Positions 1 to 5,751 of a DNA stretch of 9,552 nucleotides are shown one piece after another. Both the position numbers and the translations under genes were made by a program. The notes under the pieces are model-generated. The model saw only the letters and a program-made list of their open reading frames with translations, did not search any database and was not told where the DNA came from. The stretch's first letter is position 1. Each line of letters opens with the position of its first letter. This stretch comes from an uncultured Clostridia bacterium (GTDB taxonomy: Bacteria > Bacillota > Clostridia > Oscillospirales > Acutalibacteraceae): positions 1-9,552 of the forward strand of contig CAMCIX010000035.1 of NCBI GenBank assembly GCA_945875045.1, given 5' to 3'.

Positions 1-25
1 AAACCGCATAAAACCGCAACCTTTT

Positions 26-74
26 CTCTCCCTCAGTCTCGCTTCGCTCGACAGCTCCCTCGTCAGAGGGAGCC
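26..74. repeat. REP-like intergenic palindrome
   Basis: The core is a perfect 8-bp inverted repeat, GCTCCCTC (54-61) and GAGGGAGC (66-73), around a GTCA loop. A second CTCCCTC copy at 28-34 is joined to it by a segment rich in TCGCTTCGCTCGA. Neither side carries a T-tract, so it does not look like a simple intrinsic terminator. I recall similar CTCCCTC..GAGGGAG elements scattered between genes in gut Clostridia, but their copy number in this genome cannot be seen from one window. It lies about 70 bp past the end of the dockerin-protein gene and could protect that mRNA 3' end. Confidence 0.6.
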
Positions 75-142
75 AAAGCCTAGCTATTGCAATCACCTCT
101 ACAAACCCCGATTTGTTTTTTTACAGCCACTCCTTTTTATGC

Positions 143-1315
143 TTATTTTAGCAAAGCCTTGCGAAGCTCGCTTAAATCAAGACTGTTTATTTTGCCGTCG
201 CTGTTCATATCGGCGTTGTATACGCTTTTAAGCTCGGTAAGCTCGGCGGCTCTCTTTTTAAGCCGTACTAAATCCAGAATATCCACATATCCGTCAAAAT
301 TAACGTCGCCCTTTTGCGGATTGATAGCTTCTACAACCACCGCCTGAGCCCCCATTCCGAGGTAGGCGGTGTTCACGCTCTGCTTTGGATAGTAGGTGAC
401 CGTTTCGGTTTTAAGCGGGTCGCGGAATATGTAATTGTTATCGTCGTATCCCACAAGCAGGAGGCAGTGCTCGGGCGCAACCCAACGAATTATTTTTCCG
501 TCATAGCTTATCTCCCTGCCTGAGTACGGCTTTGTCATATTCATTGTCGCCCAGAAAATTACGGGAATATCATTGTCTATATAAAGCTCGCAAAGCTCCT
601 CCACGGTTTTGCCGTAAACCGCGGTCGCCTTAAGAGCCTTACCCTGTATCGCCGCAGAAATCGCCCTTTCAATTACGGGGGCGTAACAGCCCATACCGCT
701 TGAAGAGCGGGGGTCGCCGCCGAAGCAAAGATTTGGGTCGAAGCTTTCCGTGTTACCCTTTTCAAGATATACGTCTATAAATGTATCAACCGAAATATTT
801 GTATCAAAGTAATTGAGCGCCATAACCGCACTTACGCTTTCACAGCCGGTGGGATAGTTCTCTGTCTGATAAATATGCGAGGTGCTTATTATTTTGCTTT
901 TTCCCGTGGGGGTGATTTCGGGGTTAAGCTTGTTTTCTTCAAATACACGGATTTCCACGCCCTCTATAACGGCGCCGCTGCTAAGCCCCGCATAGCCGGA
1001 ATCGTAATCGAGAATACCCGTAAGCTTATATTTTATCTGTATCGCAGTCATCCATTCGGGTTCGGCATTGCTCACCCACGGAAGCCAGCTTCCCTTTACC
1101 TTGGCACGGTACATTACTACCACACCTTCGGTAAGGGAGGAGCCGTCCGTTGCTTTTGCGCGTATATTAAGCATGGTAATTCCCTTGCCGGCGATTCCCG
1201 CGTAATCAGAGGTATTAAGACTGCTGACATAGGAGTACCAGCCGCCGCCCGCGGCAACACGGTATTCGAGATGATACGGCTTTGCGGGGTCGGTTTCTAT
1301 CCAGAGGCAGTCCAT
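143..1315 (-). CDS. C-terminal piece: C39-like cysteine peptidase with type I dockerin
   Basis: The ORF from the first downstream ATG has 390 residues, but the true frame continues upstream to the TAA at 1424 without another stop. Residues 1 to about 127 are most of repeat unit 2, ending in EIRVFEE, the counterpart of EIRIFEE in unit 1. Residues about 145-330 look like a papain-fold C39-like peptidase: oxyanion Gln150, catalytic Cys158 in PTGCES, His283 in APEHCLLLVGYDD and probable Asp299 in FRDP. Residues 336-390 are a type I dockerin with two calcium loops, D-x-N-x-D-G-x-V-D-x-x-D and D-x-N-x-D-G-x-I-N-x-x-D. Dockerins bind cohesins on scaffoldins, so the intact protein would be an extracellular cellulosome-type component. 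The ATG at 1315 lacks a well-spaced ribosome binding site and a signal peptide, so independent expression is doubtful. Substrate unknown. Confidence 0.75.
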   Translation of the reverse strand: MDCLWIETDPAKPYHLEYRVAAGGGWYSYVSSLNTSDYAGIAGKGITMLNIRAKATDGSSLTEGVVVMYRAKVKGSWLPWVSNAEPEWMTAIQIKYKLTGILDYDSGYAGLSSGAVIEGVEIRVFEENKLNPEITPTGKSKIISTSHIYQTENYPTGCESVSAVMALNYFDTNISVDTFIDVYLEKGNTESFDPNLCFGGDPRSSSGMGCYAPVIERAISAAIQGKALKATAVYGKTVEELCELYIDNDIPVIFWATMNMTKPYSGREISYDGKIIRWVAPEHCLLLVGYDDNNYIFRDPLKTETVTYYPKQSVNTAYLGMGAQAVVVEAINPQKGDVNFDGYVDILDLVRLKKRAAELTELKSVYNADMNSDGKINSLDLSELRKALLK

Positions 1316-1423
1316 CTGCCCCTCTGCGGTTTTATCAAAAGGTATTTTTGTTAAATCGTCCTTTGAATAATAAAGCGTGGGCGAGGCTTCACAGCTTCCG
1401 AGTTCCGGTGTTACCGAAGAGCC

Positions 1424-2005
1424 TTACTCTTCAAAAATCCTTATTTCAAGCGCGGTTATGTTATTGCCCGCGATACCTGCGTATGAGCCCTTGGCGTCAA
1501 GATTGCCGTCGAGAGAGTATTTAGTCTTGACAGACTGCATTTCGGCGGCGGTTGCGTTGCTTACCCACGAAAGCCAGCCGTTTGTCGCCGTTTTCACGCG
1601 GTACATTACAACAATTTTACTGTCAAGCGAATTTCCGCTGTTATCGAAAACCTGTATTTTTATACACTGAACGGTTTTTGAACTATCGCTTGTGCCCGCG
1701 TAATCGTCTGCACCCGTAGCGGTGCTTTCTACCGAGCTGTAAAAGCCCGAATTGCCGCTGTTGTACGTGGCATATTTAAGATAATATCCCTTGCCCGACG
1801 GGCTTTGTATGCGTATTCCCGTAATTGCTTCACATTCCGCCACGGCGTCAAATTCGGTCCATATTCCCGCCGAAAGGTAGGAAAGGGTGTACTCCCCCGT
1901 CACCGCAGCCGCGCTTACCCTTAAATTGCCGTTTAATATTACAACCGCCCCGATAAGCAGACAAAACATGAGCAAATATGCCGATATTTTTTTAAGATGT
2001 CTCAT
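1424..2005 (-). CDS. N-terminal piece: secreted ChW-like repeat protein
   Basis: This piece has 193 residues. The start at 2005 is supported by an AGGGAG ribosome binding site (2014-2019) 8 nt upstream. Residues 1-33 form a Sec signal peptide: basic RHLKK, a hydrophobic core LLMFCLLIGAVVIL, and likely cleavage near VSA/A. Residues 39-193 form one repeat unit made of two sub-repeats with the pattern Y-x-V, GW-x-x-W-V-S (or FYSSV), YAG-x-x-G, EIRIF. This resembles clostridial hydrophobic-with-conserved-W (ChW) repeats, which occur in secreted and surface proteins; the assignment is by eye. The piece ends at the TAA (1424-1426), exactly where unit 1 ends. If really translated alone, it would be a secreted single-unit protein lacking the peptidase and dockerin. 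No convincing sigma-A promoter was found just upstream on this strand. Confidence 0.7.
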   Translation of the reverse strand: MRHLKKISAYLLMFCLLIGAVVILNGNLRVSAAAVTGEYTLSYLSAGIWTEFDAVAECEAITGIRIQSPSGKGYYLKYATYNSGNSGFYSSVESTATGADDYAGTSDSSKTVQCIKIQVFDNSGNSLDSKIVVMYRVKTATNGWLSWVSNATAAEMQSVKTKYSLDGNLDAKGSYAGIAGNNITALEIRIFEE

Positions 2006-2041
2006 TAATAAAGCTCCCTAATGTTTTCATTATCAAAAAAC

Positions 2042-2069
2042 TTGACTTTTTTTATAGACGTGGTATAAT
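2042..2069 (+). promoter_or_regulatory. Promoter of the putative antitoxin RNA
   Basis: TTGACT (2042-2047), a 16-bp spacer and a perfect TATAAT (2064-2069), preceded by TGG, make an extended -10 element. Transcription would start near 2076. No ORF follows before the terminator at 2119-2168, so this strong promoter drives a short non-coding RNA. Confidence 0.8.
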
Positions 2070-2075
2070 ATAGGT

Positions 2076-2168
2076 GAAATAAGGCAAACCGACAGACGGT
2101 TAGCCCTCAAGTTATGTTAAAAGAAATTAACCGCAACTTTTGGACGAAGGGCGGTTTATTTCTTTTTT
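2076..2168 (+). ncRNA. Putative antitoxin RNA (type I toxin-antitoxin)
   Basis: A roughly 93-nt RNA is predicted between a near-consensus promoter and a strong intrinsic terminator, with no plausible ORF. Two structures are visible. A 5' hairpin at 2083-2105 pairs GGC-x-AACCG with CGGTT-x-GCC around ACAGA, and the terminator hairpin follows. It is transcribed against the 3' end of the toxin gene, so its last ~50 nt are perfectly complementary to the toxin mRNA, including the toxin stop codon. It also carries GCCCTCAA (2103-2110), the exact complement of TTGAGGGC in the toxin leader (2276-2283). Two separated contact regions plus a shared terminator resemble the Fst par locus of Enterococcus plasmid pAD1. 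The antitoxin role is inference from this layout. Confidence 0.7.
2119..2168. terminator. Bidirectional terminator shared by toxin mRNA and antitoxin RNA
   Basis: Arms 2119-2134 and 2151-2166 form about 15 pairs with one T-T mismatch (core AACCGC / GCGGTT). An inner stem CTTTT/GAAGG closes a GGAC loop. The plus strand ends in TTTCTTTTTT (2159-2168) and the minus strand in TTTCTTTTAA, so it can stop transcription in both directions. The toxin stop codon (2156-2158) lies inside the 3' arm. The minus-strand loop contains UUCG, which fits the YUNR U-turn pattern seen in antisense RNA loops; that functional reading is speculative. Confidence 0.8.
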
Positions 2169-2242
2169 GTTATATTAACAACAAGTGCTATAATTGACAC
2201 TATAAGAGTAAGCAATAAATACAACTCGCTATATGTAACCAT
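2156..2242 (-). CDS. Small hydrophobic type I toxin (holin-like / TxpA-BsrG-like)
   Basis: This is a 28-codon gene, ATG at 2242 to TAA at 2156-2158. The peptide begins MVTYSELY, continues with an uninterrupted membrane segment (LLLTLIVSIIALVVN, about residues 9-23) and ends ITKKK. An M-x-T/V-Y-E/S-x-L start, a single membrane span and a lysine tail are typical of putative holin-like toxins and of the Bacillus TxpA and BsrG toxins, which insert in the membrane when overproduced. AAAGGGGG (2251-2258) lies 8 nt before the ATG as ribosome binding site, and it is buried in a perfect hairpin (2249-2269). The gene has its own promoter (2335-2363), an ~86-nt leader and a terminator overlapping its stop codon. 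An antisense RNA converges on its 3' end. Assignment is by sequence pattern and genetic layout; toxicity is not shown. Confidence 0.75.
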   Translation of the reverse strand: MVTYSELYLLLTLIVSIIALVVNITKKK

Positions 2243-2248
2243 AAGCAC

Positions 2249-2269
2249 CGCCCCCTTTCAAAGAGAGCG
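2249..2269 (-). promoter_or_regulatory. Hairpin sequestering the toxin ribosome binding site
   Basis: In the toxin mRNA, CGCUCUCUU pairs with AAGGGGGCG across a 3-nt UGA loop: nine consecutive pairs, two of them G-U. The whole Shine-Dalgarno stretch is inside the stem. Type I toxin mRNAs commonly have such a leader stem to delay translation until antisense RNA binds. Confidence 0.7.
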
Positions 2270-2334
2270 AAAAGTGCCCTCAATAAAAAGAGAGCTAACC
2301 GTCCACCGTTTAAGGCTTGCCTTATTCCGTAAGC

Positions 2335-2363
2335 ATTATACCATTACAAGGGGATATTTGCAA
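2335..2363 (-). promoter_or_regulatory. Promoter of the putative toxin gene
   Basis: On the minus strand, TTGCAA (2358-2363), a 17-bp spacer and a perfect TATAAT (2335-2340) preceded by TGG form an extended -10 promoter. Transcription would start near 2328 and run to the shared terminator, giving an mRNA of about 210 nt. It faces away from the rpsL promoter. Confidence 0.75.
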
Positions 2364-2415
2364 GCTTAATTACACCTGAATTGCTGTTGAAATTAGATTT
2401 TTTGTCCAAAAAGCA

Positions 2416-2444
2416 TTGACAAGCGGGGAAAGGCGTGCTATACT
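2416..2444 (+). promoter_or_regulatory. str operon promoter
   Basis: A consensus TTGACA (2416-2421), a 17-bp spacer and TATACT (2439-2444) preceded by TGC make a strong sigma-A promoter. The predicted start near 2451 gives a leader of about 53 nt before rpsL. This matches the high expression expected for the ribosomal protein and elongation factor genes. Confidence 0.85.
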
Positions 2445-2503
2445 GTTTTAGTATGCGGAATTATGTTTATTTCGCAGCGAATATTATATTGGGAGGTGTA
2501 ACA

Positions 2504-2926
2504 GTGCCTACGTTTAACCAGTTGGTTCGCAACGGCCGCGAAACCGTTGAGAAGAAGGCTAAGGCTCCGGCTCTTTTAAAGGGATACAACTCTATGAAGC
2601 GTCGCCAGACCGATAACGATTCTCCTCAGAAGCGCGGTGTTTGCACAGCCGTAAAGACTTCCACGCCTAAGAAGCCGAACTCTGCTCTTCGTAAAATCGC
2701 GAGAGTACGTCTTTCCAACGGAATCGAGGTTTCAGCCTACATTCCTGGAATCGGACACAATCTCCAGGAGCACAGCGTTGTTCTTATCCGCGGAGGACGT
2801 GTTAAGGACCTGCCCGGTGTGCGTTACCACATCGTGCGCGGAACGCTTGACACTCAGGGCGTTGCCAAAAGAATGCAGAGCCGTTCTAAGTACGGTGCAA
2901 AGCGTCCTAAAGCAGGTGCGAAGTAA
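2504..2926 (+). CDS. rpsL: 30S ribosomal protein S12
   Basis: S12 is a decoding-centre protein of the small subunit. The start is GTG at 2504, not the in-frame ATG at 2435, because MPTFNQLVR is the family N-terminus and GGGAGG (2491-2496) is correctly spaced; the upstream ATG would also overlap the promoter -10. The product has 140 residues, normal for clostridial S12, which carries an insertion relative to the 124-residue E. coli protein. [11 protein letters not shown] holds both wild-type lysines (56 and 57) at the site where streptomycin-resistance substitutions arise, so none is present. [13 protein letters not shown] holds the conserved Asp102, the residue methylthiolated by RimO in bacteria that have that enzyme. 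It is the first gene of the str operon, followed after 133 bp by rpsG. Confidence 0.97.
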   Translation: MPTFNQLVRNGRETVEKKAKAPALLKGYNSMKRRQTDNDSPQKRGVCTAVKTSTPKKPNSALRKIARVRLSNGIEVSAYIPGIGHNLQEHSVVLIRGGRVKDLPGVRYHIVRGTLDTQGVAKRMQSRSKYGAKRPKAGAK

Positions 2927-2947
2927 TTTTTTTGAAATTTTATCTCT

Positions 2948-2990
2948 GCTGCATATACAGGCAGCGGCGTTTATATATATGTATAGCGCC
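2948..2990 (+). promoter_or_regulatory. Tandem hairpins between rpsL and rpsG
   Basis: Two hairpins follow each other directly. GCTGC (2948-2952) pairs with GCAGC (2961-2965). Then GGCGTT..ATA (2966-2975) pairs with TAT..AGCGCC (2982-2990), with one bulged T. No T-tract follows, so they are not an ordinary terminator. In E. coli the rpsL-rpsG spacer is the S7 binding site for autoregulation of the str operon. A comparable role here is a guess from position, and the rest of the 133-bp spacer shows no other feature. Confidence 0.4.
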
Positions 2991-3059
2991 TTTGCTTGGT
3001 GACACGGGGAAAAAGCTTCGAGTACCTATGATATCATTACTATGAAGGAGGGAAGTAAA

Positions 3060-3530
3060 GTGCCAAGAAGAGGTTTTGTCGCAAAACGCGACGTACTGCC
3101 GGATCCGGTTTACAATTCAAAGAAGGTTACCCGCCTTATCAACAACATTATGCTTGACGGTAAGAAGGGCGTAGCACAGCGAATTGTATATGGTGCTTTC
3201 GACATTATCAGTGAAAAGACGGGCAAGGACCCGCTTGAGGTATTTGACCAGGCTATGGAAAATGTTATGCCGCAGCTGGAGGTTAAGGCTGTCCGTAAGG
3301 GCGGCGCTACCTATCAGGTACCGTTCGAGGTTCGTCCCGAAAGAAAACAGACCTTAGGTCTCCGCTGGCTTACCACCTACAGCCGCGCACGTTCCGAAAG
3401 AACAATGAAGGAGCGTCTCGCAGGCGAGATTTTAGACGCCGTTAACGGAATGGGCGGCGCCGCCAAGAAGCGTGAGGATACTCACAAGATGGCGGAAGCA
3501 AACAGAGCGTTTGCTCATTACAGATGGTAG
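3060..3530 (+). CDS. rpsG: 30S ribosomal protein S7
   Basis: S7 nucleates assembly of the 16S rRNA 3' domain and lines the tRNA exit site. I choose the GTG at 3060 because AGGAGG (3046-3051) sits 8 nt ahead and [16 protein letters not shown] is the family N-terminus. The ATG at 3042 would overlap the ribosome binding site. This gives 156 residues, the standard S7 length. Family stretches are complete: [39 protein letters not shown], and the C-terminal [20 protein letters not shown]. It ends in TAG; fusA follows after 50 bp. No anomalies seen. Confidence 0.97.
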   Translation: MPRRGFVAKRDVLPDPVYNSKKVTRLINNIMLDGKKGVAQRIVYGAFDIISEKTGKDPLEVFDQAMENVMPQLEVKAVRKGGATYQVPFEVRPERKQTLGLRWLTTYSRARSERTMKERLAGEILDAVNGMGGAAKKREDTHKMAEANRAFAHYRW

Positions 3531-3580
3531 TTTGATTACTGATTTTATTACTGCCGCTTGAAAGCGAATTGGAGGTTAAT

Positions 3581-5662
3581 ATGCCAAGAAAGGTATCTCT
3601 TGAAATGACAAGAAATATTGGTATAATGGCACATATTGACGCCGGTAAAACTACCACCACTGAGCGTATCCTTTTCTATACGGGTATCAACCGTAAGATG
3701 GGTGAAACTCACGACGGCGCGTCAACTATGGACTGGATGGAGCAGGAGCAGGAAAGAGGTATTACAATTACCTCCGCCGCTACTACCTGCTTCTGGAAGG
3801 ACCATCGTATCAATATTATCGACACTCCCGGACACGTTGACTTCACCGTTGAGGTTCAGCGTTCACTCCGCGTACTGGACGGCTCTGTTACCGTTCTCTG
3901 CGCTAAGGGAGGCGTCGAGCCGCAGTCTGAAACCGTTTGGAGACAGGCTGACGAATACCGCGTACCGAGAATGATTTACATCAACAAGATGGACATTATG
4001 GGCGCGGACTTTTACCACGTTCTCGATATGATCAAGGAGCGCTTTAACTGCAACGGCGTCCCGATTCAGCTGCCTATCGGCTCTGAGGACACCTTTAAGG
4101 GAATAATCGACCTTGTAAATATGGATGCCGAGATTTATTATGACGATCTCGGTAAGGACGTAAGACACGAGCCTATCCCCGAGGATATGGTTGAGCTTGC
4201 CAACAAATATCATACCGAGCTTATCGAGCATGTTGTTGAGCAGGACGAGGAATTGATGGAAAAATACTTCGAGGGCGAGGAGCCGTCTGTTGAACAGATT
4301 AAGAAGATTATCCGCAAATCCACAATAGCCAATAATATGGTACCGATTACCTGCGGTACTTCTTACAGAAATAAGGGCGTTCAGCCGCTTCTCGACGCTA
4401 TCGTCGATTATATGCCGGCTCCGACCGATATTGAGGCTATCAAGGGTGTAAACCCCGATACCGATGAGGAGGAAGTAAGACATTCCTCCGATACAGAGCC
4501 CTTCTCCGCTCTTGCATTTAAGATTGCTACCGACCCGTTCGTTGGTAAAATCTGCTTCTTCCGTGTTTACTCGGGTACCGTTGACGCGGGCGCGGGCGTA
4601 TACAACTCGGTTAAGCAGAACAAGGAGCGTATGGGACGTATTCTCCAGATGCACGCTAACCACCGCGAGGATATTGAGACCTGCTACGCGGGCGACATTG
4701 CCGCCGCTGTCGGTCTTAAGAACACCACCACAGGCGATACCCTCTGCGACGAGAAGCATCCGATTATACTTGAATCCATGAACTTCCCCGAGCCGGTTAT
4801 TCGCGTCGCTATCGAGCCGAAGACCAAGGCGGGTCAGGAGAAGATGGGACTTGCTCTTGCGAAATTAGCAGAGGAAGACCCGACCTTTAAGGCATACACC
4901 GATGAGGAAACAGGTCAGACCATTATCGCCGGAATGGGCGAGCTGCACCTCGAAATAATTGTTGACCGTCTGCTTCGCGAGTTCAAGGTTGAGGCTAATG
5001 TCGGCGCTCCGCAGGTTGCTTATAAGGAAAGCATCCGCAAGAAGGTCGACCACGAAACCAAGTACAAGCGTCAGTCGGGCGGTTCGGGTCAGTACGGTCA
5101 CGTTAAGATTATCGTTGAGCCGAACGAGTCAGGCAAGGGCTACGAGTTTATTAACTCGGTTACCGGCGGTACTATTCCGAAGGAATATATCCCGGCTGTT
5201 GATACAGGTATCCGCGGCGCATTGCAGGCGGGCGTACTTGCAGGCTACCCGGTAGTTGACGTAAAGGTTACCCTTTACGACGGCTCTTATCACGAGGTTG
5301 ACTCTTCCGAAATGGCGTTTAAGATTGCCGGTTCTATGGCCTTTAAGGAGGCATGCCGCTTAGCGGATCCGGTACTGTTAGAACCCATTATGAAGGTTAC
5401 CGTTATTGTTCCTGAGGAATATATGGGCGATGTTATCGGAGACCTTAACTCCCGCCGCGGCGAGATTCAGGGCTTTGAGGACAGGTCCGGCGTTAAGCAG
5501 ATTAACGCGCGCGTACCGTTAGGCGATATGTTCGGTTACGCTACCGACCTGCGCTCTAAAACACAGGGACGCGGTCAGTATGTAATGGAACCCGACGGCT
5601 ATAAAGAGGTTCCGAAGAGTATTTCTGAGAAAATTATTTCAGCCAGAGCAAAGAAAGACTGA
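3581..5662 (+). CDS. fusA: Elongation factor G
   Basis: EF-G is the GTPase that drives translocation of tRNA and mRNA on the ribosome. I place the start at ATG 3581, giving 693 residues: GGAGG (3571-3575) is just upstream, and an in-frame TTG at 3569 would precede and overlap that site. The G domain shows the P-loop AHIDAGKTT (17-25), switch I RGITIT (59-64), DTPGH (81-85) and NKMD (135-138). Domains II and III follow to about residue 480. Domain IV, the tRNA mimic, contains [13 protein letters not shown], and domain V ends near [15 protein letters not shown]. Length and all motifs are normal. It lies third in the str operon, 89 bp before tuf. Confidence 0.98.
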   Translation: MPRKVSLEMTRNIGIMAHIDAGKTTTTERILFYTGINRKMGETHDGASTMDWMEQEQERGITITSAATTCFWKDHRINIIDTPGHVDFTVEVQRSLRVLDGSVTVLCAKGGVEPQSETVWRQADEYRVPRMIYINKMDIMGADFYHVLDMIKERFNCNGVPIQLPIGSEDTFKGIIDLVNMDAEIYYDDLGKDVRHEPIPEDMVELANKYHTELIEHVVEQDEELMEKYFEGEEPSVEQIKKIIRKSTIANNMVPITCGTSYRNKGVQPLLDAIVDYMPAPTDIEAIKGVNPDTDEEEVRHSSDTEPFSALAFKIATDPFVGKICFFRVYSGTVDAGAGVYNSVKQNKERMGRILQMHANHREDIETCYAGDIAAAVGLKNTTTGDTLCDEKHPIILESMNFPEPVIRVAIEPKTKAGQEKMGLALAKLAEEDPTFKAYTDEETGQTIIAGMGELHLEIIVDRLLREFKVEANVGAPQVAYKESIRKKVDHETKYKRQSGGSGQYGHVKIIVEPNESGKGYEFINSVTGGTIPKEYIPAVDTGIRGALQAGVLAGYPVVDVKVTLYDGSYHEVDSSEMAFKIAGSMAFKEACRLADPVLLEPIMKVTVIVPEEYMGDVIGDLNSRRGEIQGFEDRSGVKQINARVPLGDMFGYATDLRSKTQGRGQYVMEPDGYKEVPKSISEKIISARAKKD

Positions 5663-5680
5663 TTTTTACTCAAATAATAC

Positions 5681-5709
5681 TTGAAATTTTAATAAAAATT
5701 TGTTAAACT
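5681..5709 (+). promoter_or_regulatory. Possible internal promoter for tuf
   Basis: TTGAAA (5681-5686), a 17-bp spacer and TAAACT (5704-5709) preceded by TGT give an extended -10-like promoter in the fusA-tuf spacer. EF-Tu is needed in large excess over the other str products, so a second promoter is plausible. The region is A/T-rich, which raises the chance of a coincidental match. Confidence 0.5.
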
Positions 5710-5751
5710 AAAGCTACAATGCTTCATTGAAATTTAAGGAGGAAAAATACA

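Larger units (their letters stand above)
143..2005 (-). pseudogene. Secreted ChW-like repeat / C39-like peptidase / dockerin protein, interrupted by an in-frame TAA
   Basis: Read through the TAA at 1424-1426, this is one continuous frame of 620 codons. It would encode a signal peptide (1 to about 33), repeat unit 1 (39-193), the stop at codon 194, a linker, repeat unit 2 (about 209-357), a C39-like cysteine peptidase (about 370-560) and a dockerin (566-620). The 36 sense codons between the stop and the next ATG (1315) include the start of repeat unit 2: TLYYSKDD aligns with TLSYLSAG of unit 1. The downstream ATG therefore sits inside a domain and is not a natural start. All three stop codons end other genes in the window, so code reassignment is not the explanation. 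The options are a nonsense mutation, a sequencing or assembly error, or readthrough. The two pieces are also listed separately. Confidence 0.75.
2078..2326. repeat. Inverted repeat: shared 5' leader of toxin and antitoxin transcripts
   Basis: AATAAGGCAA (2078-2087) and GACGGTTAGC (2095-2104) recur on the opposite strand at 2317-2326 and 2294-2303. They come in the same order, just downstream of each of the two converging promoters. The spacing inside the right arm is longer by 6 bp. As a result both RNAs begin with closely related sequence. Confidence 0.75.

Noticed and set aside
1..20. AAACCGCA direct repeat as a CRISPR or tandem array
   Set aside because: Only two short copies are present, with no spacer structure.
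101..122. ACAAA/TTTGT hairpin followed by T-run as a plus-strand terminator
   Set aside because: The stem has only five weak pairs and no plus-strand gene is seen to its left, so it is too weak to annotate.
1316..1325. AGAGGGG before the ATG at 1315 as an independent ribosome binding site
   Set aside because: It lies only 3 nt from the ATG, the encoded product would start mid-domain, and it lacks a signal peptide.
875..1354. 159-codon plus-strand ORF opposite the dockerin peptidase
   Set aside because: It is a shadow of the minus-strand reading frame, with no ribosome binding site and no recognisable domain.
2029..2056. GATAAT or TATAAA as -10 of the dockerin-protein gene on the minus strand
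   Set aside because: Neither has a recognisable -35 at a workable distance, and the region is A/T-rich.
2435..2503. Upstream in-frame ATG extending rpsL by 23 codons
   Set aside because: It would begin inside the rpsL promoter -10 region, and the S12 family N-terminus MPTFNQLVR starts at the GTG at 2504, which has a proper ribosome binding site.
3042..3059. Upstream ATG extending rpsG by six codons
   Set aside because: The extension overlaps the AGGAGG that serves the GTG at 3060, and the family N-terminus begins at that GTG.
3863..4759. 298-codon minus-strand ORF opposite fusA
   Set aside because: It lies entirely inside the intact EF-G gene on the opposite strand, resembles no family, and reflects the codon bias of a highly expressed gene. 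Other ORFs opposite or out of frame in fusA, tuf and polC were dropped for the same reason.
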